DNA of 64,000 nucleotides from Tyto alba (Eukaryota; Chordata; Aves; Strigiformes; Tytonidae): positions 12,859,489 to 12,923,488 of the forward strand of contig NW_024881322.1 in assembly GCF_018691265.1 (NCBI RefSeq), in the 5' to 3' direction. The first letter of the stretch is position 1. Each line of letters begins with the position of its first letter. A model generated the notes under the pieces. It searched no databases and was not told where the DNA came from. It saw nothing but the letters and a program-made list of their open reading frames with translations. Position numbers and translations under genes: made by a program. Shown here one piece after another: positions 25,661 to 39,298 of this stretch.

Positions 25661-25833
25661 CCTTTGAGCATCACCCTCAGAGCAAGCGCCCCGGTGCCAT
25701 ATGGATACATCGCTGTTTAAAAAAAAATGCCATTTTTTTTGACCGTGGTGCCAGAAAGCGGACATTAGCGTAGGAATATTCCAGGGACCAGTTTAATAGA
25801 GAAGCAGGAACTACAGAATTTTGTGGTGGGTGG

Positions 25834-25859
25834 AAAAAAAAAAAAAAAAAAAAAAAAAA
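25834..25859. repeat. Poly-A tract (26 nt)
   Basis: Uninterrupted A on the plus strand, in the spacer upstream of ITGA9. Confidence 0.9.
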
Positions 25860-28721
25860 TCAATGAAAGAAGGTTTCCGGTCATCAAGGTATTTTATGTA
25901 GAGCCTAGCGGTATAATTATTTAAAGCTCTTGTTCAAAGTGGCTTGTAAAAAGCCTGGAGTAGCGCAAACCTCTTCTTCATGTAAGTAGGTCCAGGGTTA
26001 CAGAGAAGTGAATCTATTCCAGTCTTAAATCTATGTGGCACAGTGCTCAATATCAAATAAAAAGGAGAAGCCACTTATCAACAACCTCATCCTTCAGTGT
26101 ACGATCAAATTGAAAGAACTGATTTGCTCATTAGAGCACCAAGTGAAAACAACAGGGCATTTACATTGTATTAGCAGGGAGATTTATAACATTTAATGAA
26201 AAGATTTTCAGGGGGGTTTTTAGAACTGTGCAATCAATAGGGATAAAAGTAATCTGATTTAGGCAGAAAGTCAATATGCTATGATTAAGCAAATTCCACA
26301 AATGACACGCAATCCCATTTAGCACTACCGAGCCAAATCCTCTGCCTTTTGAAGCAAGAAAGCGATGGGGCTTTTCATTTAATTGCCCGGGCACCAAAGG
26401 ATGCTCAAACAGCTAAAGGGAACGGGAGCTGACGCGCTGGAGGGAGCGACGGGGTCACCCAGCTCCAGAGGGAGGAAGGAAGCAAATCCAATGGGAATTC
26501 TGTCAGTCCGAGCAGAAACACACACGGTCTCAGTGGTGTAGGTTTAGCTGATAAAATCCTGACGTGCCCTTTACGAAAGCAAGGGGAAGCATCCAACTGC
26601 GGCGACAGGCGTAACAGTAAGGCACCGTTAAAGGAACATGATGGCTAGAATAAGGACCAAGAACAAGGAATAAGACATTAAATCCTATGCCAACCCTTTG
26701 GGAAGGACCCATTCAAAGTAGGAATAGCTGTAGCCACATTTCTATATCCCTGTTCTCTCTGCTTGAACCTTGATGTCTGAGGCTCCATACCTGCACCATA
26801 GGGCTCCTTTGTAGCTCACACCCACCTGTATTAATTAAGCACTTAAGTGGAATTTAACACGCTGCATTTTGGCAGGGCTCAGTCTCCAGATTAATTTTTA
26901 AATTAGGGAAGTTATCTGTAAATTGAGGACCGTCAGCAAAACAGTACCCTTGATGATACTTTTTAATTAATAACTTCAATTGTAGAGCTCTGGAAAAAAC
27001 AAAACAAAACAGAATACAGTAATGTTCTGACTGCGGAAAGAGAAAGAAAACAAATGCTCCACGACTGCCTTAGTTACAGATTCAGCTGTGTACAGACCTG
27101 GTTCATCAAGACTGAGTGTTCACAGATAGTTTCTCTCCTGGAGGCTTCTCCTCCCAAAAATGCCACTTTGCACATGATTTATATATATATAAAATTTTGC
27201 TCCTCTGCTGCACATATTTACCCCAGTATTATTTTCCTTATTTTCACCAATACCTGCCTTAATTTTAAGACACTGCTTTTTGGCATGCTAGTCCTCTGTG
27301 TTTCCTCCCGTTGGGATGGAAGCGGTGCTGTGGTGGTCCCGGGGTATTAGTGTCGCTGAGGTTTTACAGTCTGTTTTAAGCCAGCCTCTATCCACAAGTA
27401 ATTGCATCTTCACCGACTTCCCGTGGGCACTCACAACTTGTGAGTACAGTCGCTATAAGCTTATTTGAGCATCTTTTTTGGAGCCCCAGCTGTTGGGCTG
27501 TGGATTTCTCTAACCTGTCCCCAGCTCCCTCCCGCTCGCCCTCAGCCACAGCCGGGAAGGGGCTGGACGCTAACGAGGGGAAGGCATCCCATAAGCTCAT
27601 TAATAGAAAGGCTGCTGCCTCTCCCACTGGTTATTCCTACATTTAAGTCAGTACATGCTTAGCGAGGTTTTAAAGCGCACTTGTGTTAAAGCTTTCCCAG
27701 CGCAGCTGTGAGTCCTGCCGATTCTTTGCGTGCATTCTCCGCATTGCTCCGGCAAGTGCTCGATACAAGCAGATTGGTAACTGTGTTTGCAAATCAGGTC
27801 TTAATGATAATACTGCAGCTTATTTTTAGTCAGTTCCCACAGAGCTGTGATCTAATCCACCTTCAGACTCAGCTGTCAGGAGCTCAGGAGACCGAACTTC
27901 TTCAGTCTTTCAGTGCACGAGATGTTCTCCTGACATTTTTCGTTGCTCTTCTTGACTACCAGGTAAAGAGCATCCTCTTCAACTCTTCTTCCACCGTGGC
28001 TTCATGCAAAAGACGGATTGTGGTTGTCTCCCCCACTGAAGGCGAGAGAAGAGCACGGCCACCTTTCATTGCACTGTAAGGAGAGTGGAAAAGACTTCTT
28101 GCCTCTTCCCTCCTCTCTTTTCAAGCCCTCATCACTGCTGAAGCTGTGGGAGAGGGGTGTTGCTTTGTAACAAATACCGAAAAAGAGTAACTACAAAAGA
28201 CCAAAATATTAATATATAGATATGGATAAAGAGGGAACTCCCCACATTCCCTTGCCAACCGGAGAACAAGGTAGGAAAAGGTCAGAAAAAGGTCAGACAG
28301 AGGCCAGGAGCTCTGTGGTTCCAAAATGCCTCCAGGCACGCCAAGAGGAGCTGCCTACATTTCGGCTGGTGCCGTTTCAGCCTGGCAGACACCAAACCAC
28401 TTGCAGCATCCAGACTGACTGGGCAAACCCAGACTGCGACTGTCATGGTACGAACTATACCTTCCTACGTTATTCCTACTAAAATAAGGAGATGGGGCCC
28501 TCAATTTTTGCATCAAATACAAGAGGAATTACTTTTGCTAGGTAACAGGTTCAGGACAAGTTCCCCCCAGGAGACTGAACGAGGTGCTTACACTGATCTC
28601 CTTGCCTAATATATGCATCTAATTCCTACTAGTCTGCTCCTCCATTTGGCTGTAGCTAGTTCTCCAGCTAGAGTAAATAGGGAAGAAGGAAAATTATTCT
28701 CCTGCTGGTACTGTTATTTGC

Positions 28722-29332
28722 TGCTGTGTTGTGGTTTGGGCCTGGTCTGCAACCAACCCCCGCAGCTGGTCACCCTCCCTTCCCCCTCCCCACCTGGGAA
28801 TGGGGGAGGGGACTAGAGGGGTGAAGGGAGACTTGCAGGCTGAGATAAGAACAGTTTAATAATGGCAATAAAACGAAAACAATAATGATGATAGGGGGAA
28901 AACAAAAAGAAATATATAACCAGGCAATGTACAACGTAATTGCTCCCCACCCGCTGACCAATCCCCAGCCCGTTCCCGGCCAGTGACCCCAAGATACCAA
29001 GATCCCACAGTCGCAATCCTAGAAGCCAGAGAGCTCCTTCCCGACCACCCCTGCTCTATACAGTGAGCATGACGTGCCATGGTATGGAATATTTCATTGG
29101 GCAATTTGGGTCTGGTGCTCTGTCCATGCTCCCTCCCTGCTCCCTGTGCCCTTGCGCACGGGCAGGACATGGGGAGTCGGAGAGTCCTTGAAGTCTCAGT
29201 AGCAGCTGAAAACATCAGTGTGCTATCAGCATTCTTCCCATACCAAACCCAAAGCTAAATCCAAAACACAGCACTCATCTAGTCCCCGAAAAGGAATATT
29301 AACTCTATTTCAGCCCAAACCAAGACATGCTG
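28722..29332 (-). mobile_element. Solo LTR of an avian ERVL-like endogenous retrovirus, with 5-bp target-site duplications
   Basis: The LTR spans 28727-29327 (about 600 bp). It is flanked by identical TGCTG target-site duplications at 28722-28726 and 29328-29332, and has TG...CA ends (minus strand starts TGTCTTGGTTTGG and ends CCACAACA). Its sequence matches my memory of a widespread bird LTR family (TguLTR5/ERVL-like). In sense (minus) orientation it has a CRE-like CACGTCA then a TATA-like TGTATAGAG near 29058-29085, an AT-rich R/U5 part and an ATTAAA near 28855-28862. No gag, pol or env sequence lies beside it, so it is a solo LTR left by LTR-LTR recombination. It is on the same strand as ITGA9, about 4.6 kb upstream of its start codon. 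The family name is from memory; the ends and duplications are seen directly. Confidence 0.88.
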
Positions 29333-32195
29333 TCAGCTCTTCAACCTGTCTCTTACCTTTCCCGTGGAGCTCTACTGGAGTTCTCCAAACAGCTTGAGAA
29401 TCCAAAAAGAGTTATCTGGGTGGAAGACAGAGCCAATGCAAATCTTCAGTGACACAGAAGCTGGTGATATAATCAAAAATCACCTTATCCTAATAATAGC
29501 TAAAAGGATAGAGTGGAAAGCCAGAATTTTCAAAGCCTCATATCAAAACAAGATTGTCTCTTTTTAGGTACTTAAGGGATTTCTTTTCTTAAACTCTACT
29601 GTCTCAGCAGCAATCCAGTTTATTTAGTGATCCAGCCTCACCATTTTTCTCTCCACTTGAAAACTATGCATTAACATTGCAGTTAAACACGTGCCCTGGC
29701 TTTCAATATCAGGGTATATTTCAGCCTGATTTATGATCACTTTATGCCCAAATGCAAATGCATCAGATAATGTAAAACATATTTCTAAAACATGGATCAT
29801 ATGCTGTATACCAGTAACTGAAGGAATTTATCTAAGCCCAGTAGAAGAAAAGTGTCCATCAGGTGTATTTTTACTATTTGATACATTTTTTTCTTTCTTT
29901 CATTACTACATCCAGACCTCTGCATTTTCCTACTCATGTAACAGACCCCTACCCAGCAGTCTCTATTCAGCTCTGCTGTGTGCTTTATTAACTACATGCT
30001 TAAATAAGAGTGCACACTTGTGCTTTAAATGCTTCACTGACCCACGGGGAACCGAAGGGCAGACCCGGAGCCGAGCACGTGCTTAGGGCACGGCGGGGCC
30101 CAGGCTGCCTTTCGGCTGCACTCCTAGCACCAAGCAGTCATCACGTTTTGCACCTCTCACATTTTCTAACAGCCGTCATATGTTTGCTTGCATGTGGTTA
30201 GAATTACAACCTTGCTGTATCCCTACTCTGTGTATTTAAAAACGTACACACACGTGCTGCGGGGCAAACACACACAGAGGCTTCTTTTGACTTGCTTTTT
30301 GTTCGTTAGCGTTGGTCTCGCTACTAGGCCTGTCATTGCACGTTTTTATTTCACACTGACAACAGTAGGTCGTGTGCTCAGTCACTCAGAGTTGACTGAA
30401 CCTCGTTACCACAGCCCAGGGATCAATGGATCGAAAAGCTTTTATCACCATAATAAGAGGAGACACACTTTTATTTATAGATAACTGTAATTAAATCCTC
30501 TGTGTGCTATTTCTTTTGATGTATGTATGTTATAAGGAAGACCAGTGGATGAAAATGTGTAAATCCAAAAATAAGCTATGTGGCAATAGATTCCAAAAGC
30601 ACATGCAGCGTGACTCAGTTACCCCTAAAATAGCTGTGCCAGCCCCATGGGGCCTCTCTTGAACAAAATGATGAAGAAATTCTGTTTCCTTCATCTCCAC
30701 TGACAGATGCCCATCAGGACCGCTGCGAGGAAGGGGACGGGTTATCAAGGTACAAGAGCTATGGTTAAGCAAGAGTGAAGCTCCACCAACAGACAATTCA
30801 GAGCACCTGAACCTGGGCTTTCAGAAATGGTCGAGATGAAACCCCTCTCTCATCCGTGACTACAGAGAAACTCCAGAAATACTAACCTCACTACCCCAAA
30901 GCCAGCCTTTGTCAGCACCTCCTAAACAGTCCCTGAAATGCAGCCAAAAATATGATAGCCCTAAAACAGAACTTGTGGATATCCCCATACTTAAGAAGGT
31001 TGACAGGCTTTTAATTGAACTCCCTTGCTAGCATTGCCTCAGACTTGTCTAAACAATATTTCTTCGGTAGTGAGCTCTCACCCACAGCTGCATTTTAAAC
31101 TCAAGACTAGATGAGGCCATTGAAAGTATCATACAAGTTGGAGAAAAACGTGTCACTAGATTTCAAAAGGCACTGCCCCAGGCTATAGCTTTTCTCCATG
31201 ACCTTCTTAATAACCTCATGGGGATTATTGGTAAAGGAGGCGAATGCTGAAATTGAGACTTTTCACACAAGTGCTCTTTTTCCTAGAAGGCTACCTCTTT
31301 ACTGCTAATCCTGGGACTTCTGGGAAAAGTGCTAGGCTACCTGGAGAAATTCATCAAAGAGAAATGATAAATCAAATCCCCCTGCTGATTACCCTTCTTT
31401 GTCCAGCACCAGGAGGGGATTAGACCCGCCACAAAACCTGTGGTTTCTACACCAGCCTCAGGCTGACAAGAATTTGGATATCTGAGACAGAGACACAATG
31501 GATTCTCATCAGTTATCTTAACTAGCTCAGCCCTATCCCCAGTTGGTATCGGAGTTGCAAACCACCGACAGCTCTTCCCCCTTCTCCTAGAGGCACCCCC
31601 AGACAATGGGGCGATCTCCTAAGGAGAACCACTGCAGCACTGAAGTGGATAAATTATAAATTGAATTCTGCAAGCATCGCCTCCTGTGCAAAAACCCCAC
31701 CAGCCTGCCCCTTCCCAGCGCTGAGCACAGCTAGAGTCTACTGCTCCCCGAGGTGCGTGGGGGGGCACGCTGCAGTCCCTATTTCAGCAAGGCTGTCACA
31801 GCAGCTCTTGGAACTGGCACTTTAGAGAGAGCTAACCCTTCCTAGGAGCCGTGCTGGGGCTGTACTCCAGGGGCTAGCTGACGGCAGTGCTATAAACCAG
31901 GACCCAACCTATTTTCAGCTATAGAGTTTTAAATCTGAGTGGAACTAACTAGACTTAAAGATTCTGCCAACTTCCATGCTGTTAAACTTACACATCTTAG
32001 TTTCCTATTAAATTACACGTTAAGACAAAAATGTTAGGTATATACTTATAAAGACAGTTGATTGTCTCTTTCATTTGATTTTCAAAGTTTTAGTGAACCT
32101 CCAGTGATAGAGGTCCCTTTCAACAGCCTGGACCTAACCCACAAAAACCCAGGGAAAGGTTCCCAGAAGCATTAACGGAGCTGGACTGTTTAGGA

Positions 32196-32214
32196 TTTTT
32201 TTTTTTTTTTTTTT
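32196..32214. repeat. Poly-T tract (19 nt)
   Basis: Uninterrupted T on the plus strand in the spacer. Confidence 0.85.
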
Positions 32215-35033
32215 CATCTCACTACATCAAAACAAAAATCACAAGTTGGAAACAACTACTAGATATGAGAAAGTCATAAAACACCGGCCATGTGGTGGAT
32301 CCTGTGATCCACCATCCTCCTACAGGATACAGAATCTCACCAATTTATACACTGAAGTGGTGTCTTCACTTTCCTTTTTAAGCTCCATTTCTAAACGTGC
32401 TACTCTGAGACTCTGGTGGTCACACGAGCTTCGGCCACTTGTCGAAAGGTCCAGTTTACACTGTGGCTTTCAAACGTTTTGCCTGGCATTCTTGGCACAT
32501 CTGCTTTCCATTAGCTGGCCACTCAGTGTTTATTATTCCACATGTTAACTATCATACACTCCTTGTGTGAAAAGTTCAGGTGAACAATAACCTATTTATC
32601 ATATTTGAGAGCCTGGAGAGACCCAAACCTGTTCTCCCCACACAGAAAAGACACTTTTTGCAGTTGTGTGCCTGGGCACTCAAAGTTTGAGCCCTTAACC
32701 AAATTATTTGGGATACACAAGACCCTTCTGTGACCCAGTTATTCCTAAATTGTTTACTATGCTATGGCTTAATTTGGTGTGTGCTGCATATACACAGTAG
32801 TTCAGAAAAGCAAACTCAGGTACTCCCTAGGATTTGTTAATGGCATGAGATCTGCCAGAAGTGGCATTGTTATTCAGCTTAATAATGTGAAAAACACTAA
32901 ATTTGAGCATTCAGATAGCAAGAAGGATGCTGTGTGGATGCTAATGATTTAAAAGAAACCAAAGTACAAACAACAACAAACCAAAACCAAAACAAACTCC
33001 CCACCCTCTAGGAGAAATTTTGTCGCAGGTAGAATTCAATTTAAATCAGTGGAATTAAGGCAAGGAATTTGCAATCCCCAGAGTGATACTCACTACAAAT
33101 AATGTGAAGAGAGAAGCACAGCGGTTGTGATCACACAGCAGGCTCTCTTGTTTATGAGCAACGTTATTCATACACCTCAGTGACTGGCCCTGGAGTAAGA
33201 GAGAAACTTGGCAGTAACCACCCCGTCATCCCACAGACCAGCAAGAAAGTAAGACAAATTTGGAGGTTGATGTGACAGTTTCGTGGTTCACCTGCTGATT
33301 TCTGCCGAGTCGCTTCTAGCATCACTCTTTTAAATCAAAGTTGCAGACTCCTAGCCCTCTCGCTCTGTTGATGAGGACTGACCAGGTGGCACTAGCAATG
33401 TTAGAGAAGACTTGGAACGTCTTCCAAAATGGAGACAGCGACTGTCACGCCCAAGCTGTGAGACTGGGCTTTTGGTAGAGGTTCCTCCATAAGAAATAAG
33501 TAGTCCAAGCCCAGCCTCATCTCCAATTTCAGAGAAAAGCAGAAGCTTTGGAAAAAATTAAGAGTGTGTGATGCTTCCCCACATTCCCTGTGAGTGTTTA
33601 CAGACCTGTATGTCCCAGGTGAAAGCAAGCCACGCTTCTGTCCACAGCAACATCACCAACAAAACTGGGACCAGCCTGCTTGGGCTGCTCAACTGTGCGC
33701 ACGAAATCAGGCGAGATGTTTAATTACCTTGCTTTCCCTGACACATGATAAATTAGTCCAGGCTTCCCAGTGCGATACCTTAAACACACTATACTCACAA
33801 TTAGTTGACAGCAGCAGTGACACGAGATATAAGCAAAGTTGAATTGTCACCTTGTCAAAAGGGCACGAACTGAAGTTATTTTTACCTCCTCTTGTCCACC
33901 GTGTTTATTTGATTCCCTAACTATAGTATGCCATTACTGCAGCCACAGAGGGCTTTCTGAAAACCATCAGGATCCTGCTGAAGGATGTCTGTAACAATAC
34001 ATATATTGACTTCTATTTTTAGGCAATATTAGAGCTTATCTAAAGTAAACGTTAATTCCGGCTTCCCTATAGTCAGCATCCCTCCCGGAAATACACAATC
34101 TTATTCTCAACCTAAAAATAAGCCAGTGACTTCATGCATTTTCCTCTTATGCTCAGTCTCCCCACACTATATAAAACAAGCAGCAGACCCATGATGTCTA
34201 GCAGCTCACCGAAAGTCACCCTCACCTTCTGCCTGTTTAAAATCTTATTTCCAAGGAGATGCTGGTGCACAAGCCCTCGAAAGGGTCAGCAAAGACAAGT
34301 GAAACAGAAGTGTTTAACTAAAAGTGTTTGATGAATAATTGCACATAGCCAGCACATGGAAGAGGAGCTGAAGAGACCACCTCTACCAGGCATCCGTGGC
34401 AGTTTTGTATTTATTTATTCACTGGTTGAACAAGGAGAGTGCTGTAAGAGCAGCACAACTTCCACAGTATTTTTAGGGAGCATGGGGATGTCCTTGTCCT
34501 GAGGAAAAGTACAGGCAACCTGGATTTTTCTTGCTCACTCTGTATTTATAGCAACATTTCTATTGGTCCATCCTAGAAATGAGGTCCCACCATGGCAAAA
34601 CCTGCCTAAAATACACAAAAACTGTGCTTCATCTCAAAGAATTTAATACCTTGAGAATCATCACATCCTGAGTGTGCTACCTGAAGCTGAGGGATGGGGG
34701 GGTGGGGAGATGGAAATCCACACTTAACTAAGCTAGACACCTCCTGGACTGAATTTGTGGCTGGCCCACATTTTAATTCCGTGAGTAACAGCACTGGAAT
34801 CTCAGGGCTGAAGCGTGCTGTGCTTTAAATAAGGCACAGATAACACTTGCCAGGGCTGCAGGGCTTCAAGGTGAGGGCAGTTTCTTTGTGGAAACACTTT
34901 TTCGGGGAAGTCGAAGCTAGAATTCAGTGTGGGAAATCAAAACATTCACTCTCCGAGACAGTTCAGCCTACCTGTTATTTTCACTATCCTAAAAGAAGAC
35001 CCTAGTCTCTCACCTCATCCCTCCTCCTCCCTT

Positions 35034-35062
35034 TCTTTTTTTTTTTTTGTTTTTGTTTTTTT
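35034..35062. repeat. T-rich tract
   Basis: T runs with two isolated G, preceded by a CT-rich stretch on the plus strand. Confidence 0.8.
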
Positions 35063-37837
35063 GCCACTTATTTAATCACCACTCTAAAACAGCCACATAA
35101 CTCTGGTCCTAGCCTAGGTTATGAGGAGGGGAAATAATCTGTTACTTTTAAGGCATATTACTCTGTATATTGTAAGCCCTGGACAGTCATCACAACATAC
35201 AGCAATATAATTGTTGGATTGGCTGTCTTTTTTTTTGTATAGTTTGCAATTTAGTTGTTTCAAGCTTATAAACTATCTCCAGTGGGCTTCTTTGCTTCGA
35301 GGCATAGGTAAGTACTGCCCATTTTGTTAAGGGGTAAAGGAAAGTCTAATTTTCAATCCTCCAGTTCATTTCCAGAATAACTTGTTGTATCAGCAAGAGT
35401 GATAATTTGATAGTATGAATATAGATACATAGATGTATATGTGAACCAGAATATCCAGCTACATTAACACAGGATATTCCGTTCCATCAATTCTCATGCA
35501 TTGGGGCACAAAATCTCATGGGCAGCGGGGAGGTCTACTTTTAGACAGCTTGTGCCTACTCATGATTGATTACTTCTACCCCCTCCACAGGGCTGATCGG
35601 CTGCGAGAACAGCTGGAGAGCTGGTCAGAGACATGGCAAACTCAAAACTTCTACACATAACCAGCAATATATTTAATATTTCTCATCTGATTTGCCATGA
35701 TGGACCTTACATCTCAAATAACTTTACTCTGTACTTACTCCCTCTTCCTGACTCAGTTACTACTCATTCTCTTGGTTTTCTATTTCAGCAGTTTCTCCAG
35801 AGTTTGTGGCTTGAGTGAAAAAGACTGGCAAGACTCAGCAGGAGCAGCCTACAGTGAAGGAACCACAGAGCATATGTCATGTTGGCTGCACAGAGAGATG
35901 CCTGTTCTAAATTTGTACATACTGTTTGTTTGATCATTTTGATTCATTTGTGAAAGATATACTACTGTCTCATCCAAGTAAGAAAACGTTTAAGTGCTCC
36001 CCTTACTCCAACAAAACTGGATGCTGCACAAGGCTGCTACATGCAATAGCTATTTTTCTTGCAGACATCAGCACTGTAGTAAGTGGGGATCATAGATCTA
36101 AACAAGAAGGCTAAATACTTTCTTGGACCACTAAAGTTTCCAAAACATAAACAGTGGCAAAGATTACAGCATACACTCTGCTATTCACCCCTCTTCCTTT
36201 CAGTGGAGTTAAATGCTTACAGAAATGCTGGAGATTCGAGCCACGCAGCCACCGAGAGGCTGGTACAGCAACTCCTGTGTCACGGCAGATGCCTGTACCA
36301 CACGCCACTCCAGCGCCCGCCACTGCCGTACCACGACCTGCTAGCACAGCTGTAACTACCACGGCCTTAATTACAGCCTCTCTGAAATGTCACATGGTAT
36401 TATGTGGCAACTGTAGGAATTAATAGCTGTCACTGTTCTACAGTGAAAGAAATCTCTGGAGACGTGCTTTGAGTCAACGTGCCTTGAAAATCACTCTCAT
36501 CCATACAGGGAAGTAACTCAATGTCAACAGAGGAAGACTAGAATCAGTGTAAATGAGAGCCTGCAAGAGAAGAGAAAATTAAAGGTGGCAACTCCTAGAT
36601 CATAAACACAATGTAGAGTAACGTGCAACTTACTGTTTGCTTCTGTTTTAACATCTCTCATTTGCAACATTATGAATATACACAACCAGAGGTTGGAAGG
36701 CCCATGCTAGCAATGCTTTTGAGGACCAGGGTCTAGGAACAGCCACGAGGAATCATATACAGCTGGGTCTGGATATCCTGCACGTATAGGGGAGAGGCTG
36801 CCAGCTTCTGCTCATCTTGATTTCCATAATGAATCAGCAGTGGCATTGTGAAAGAGCTGTCTTTCCTTGAAAAAGCAAATGAAAAATAAGTTCATCAATT
36901 TAACTAAGTCCATAGAGAAAATAGTATTTTCTGGAATCCTCACTTTAGAAGGGAGAAGCAGATACCACGTAATATGTAGGAATGAAAATAAATTTCAGTA
37001 TAGATCACAGAAAGAGGGACTATAAAAGGCAGAACTGGAAGTTGAATGGGTTTATGCATAATGTTTTATAAAAAGTTTGAAATAGTACACTGCCAATAAA
37101 TATCAGCCTAGGCACTGGAATAATACAGGAAAAAAAAAGCTGGTATTTTCATCTCACATAACAATGTTTAACCCTTAGGACACTAGAGGACACTTGATAA
37201 ACGTTTTAAGTCTTATTTTTATAGATAGATGTAAAGAGTTTTTCCTATGCACATGTGTATGGGTCCATAAAACTATAAATATTATGTATGTTGCATGTAA
37301 AACTGGGAGAAAGTTCAACATAAGACAATCCAAATACATTCTCTTGCAGCAGCATCTTTAAACAATCCAGTCTGAGCAAGCTTGGGATCCTCAAACCTTT
37401 GCTAAAGGCAGCCAAAACTTTGATACAGTCTTTGGCTTTTAGCTGCATGTGTCTAAACAAGGATATTTTATAATCAGAGGTATTTGTGGCCTGGAGTATA
37501 TTATAGTCACATTGGCACTACTAGCAGTATTTTGTGACACTCTTAACAACAAAAAAACACTACTCAAAGTGAAGCTCTCATTTTCACACTTTCACCGTAA
37601 CTCATTTCCTTTATTTCAACTCTGAAGCAATGCCTTATTTACATATTGTCTTTTAAAAAAATTATTCTAAAAGCAGTTAAAATGTCAGTCTGACAAAACT
37701 TTGTACTTAACACACTTTCCCATTATGTTAAGGAATAGTTATGTGATTGCTTATGACATACATAGAAGGGAAAAAAGCCCCAAACATTTAACTTCTTCAA
37801 AATGTGAATTTGGGGAGTGGTTTTCTGATTTTGCTTT

Positions 37838-37860
37838 AAAAAAAAAAAAAAAACAAAAAA
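37838..37860. repeat. Poly-A tract with one C
   Basis: Sixteen A, one C, then six A on the plus strand. Confidence 0.8.
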
Positions 37861-39250
37861 CCAAGGATAACTATAATCTCTTTTGCATTCTTTAATTAGG
37901 TCACTTAAGGAGAAAAAAAAATATTTACTCTATCCAATGTTGTATGAATATTATACAGACTATTTTAGTTTGCTCCACTGCACTTAGGTCATGCTTGACA
38001 AAGTACAGTCCATAACTAATATCTTTCATGGAAAAGAAAAAGAACAAAACCAGAAAATGTGAAAAATAGCCTATTTGTGAGGACAAGAGAACTGTAAGTG
38101 ATCACAGTGATAATCACTGTCAAAGTAACAGATCCCTGCACTTTATTTCCCAAAGCCTAAGACAACATATACCTTACATGGAAACCTGAAACTCCAATCT
38201 ATGTTTCAGATTGCTGTAATGATAGCGATTGCAGAATCCGACAAATCCTCAGCCAGCTATGAGAGGAACACTCCTTTTTGAGAACCAAAATGTACCCATG
38301 TCAAGTCTGGTCCAGGGAACATGCTGGAGGCTGCCATTCTGCTACCAACAGAAGCGAAGAGAAGCTCTTGTAACTGAAACCATTACAAAGAACATTGGGG
38401 GTTTTTTAAACCAAATCTGATACATTTTATGCTTGATAAAAGGAAATAGCTCAACCCCTCACCCCCTCAAAAAAAACCCCCAGAAGCTACAAATAATGAA
38501 TCAATATAAAAATGAAAAGGTTTTGCCAGAGAAAGCAGTGGGAAATAAAGATGTAACTCTGGGTCCTTAACTATCAAAGGCAAGCTATGTACCTTTAAGC
38601 AGTAAACAATAATTTAAAACCAGGTATATTCTTTAGACAGCTAGCAGCCACAGTAGACCTCAGAGCGCTCAAACTGTTGCACTTCTCCCAGTGTTGTCAG
38701 GATACAAAACTCTGCAAATACATTTAGCCGCTTCATTTCTTTCCCTGCAGATGACTAAAATAAGTGAACTCCAGTGCATTTACAAAAAAAAACTCCACCA
38801 AAAGGAAAACAAACCCCAACTGTATCAAACACCCTACATGTCATTGGCCTGTACTTATTTTTTAGAGCCACGCACAAATATCCGGCTGCTATCTGTACCC
38901 TGGCGCGAGGGGTAAGCTAACTGAACAGGAGATGGAAAACCACTGGACACGGCGAGAGAAACGGCTGAACTGGACAGGTAATGGCAGGAGACAGAACAGC
39001 TGACAAAAGGGATAGCGTGGTGAGGAATGGCCAGGTCTCACAGGTGGGTCTGGGGGAGATACGCAAGAAAAGGCTGAATTTCATAATCAGAGGTGAATAC
39101 TGGGGATGGAGAGTCCTGAAACGCCAACACCACGGAGGTAACCGCAACTCTTAGTACCATATGAAGCTCTATTATCTAGGTAACAGCATGAGAAACACAA
39201 AATTGGGGTATACAGCAATACAAAATGTTGGGTAGTGCTCTTGGGCACAA

Positions 39251-39298
39251 CAGCTGGAGCAGGACAAACAGCTGGAGCAGGACAAACAGCTGGAGCAG
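39251..39298. repeat. 18-bp tandem repeat, 2.7 copies
   Basis: The unit CAGCTGGAGCAGGACAAA occurs twice perfectly (39251-39268, 39269-39286), followed by 12 bases of a third copy. Each unit starts with the palindromic E-box CAGCTG. It lies about 0.7 kb downstream of the GOLGA4 polyadenylation signal. It keeps open frames because the unit is a multiple of three, but nothing suggests coding. Confidence 0.92.

Noticed and set aside
28856..29215. 119-codon minus-strand frame
   Set aside because: It falls entirely inside the solo LTR.
31337..31606. 89-codon minus-strand frame, considered as a retroviral fragment
   Set aside because: No protease, polymerase or envelope motif and no LTR-like ends could be identified nearby.
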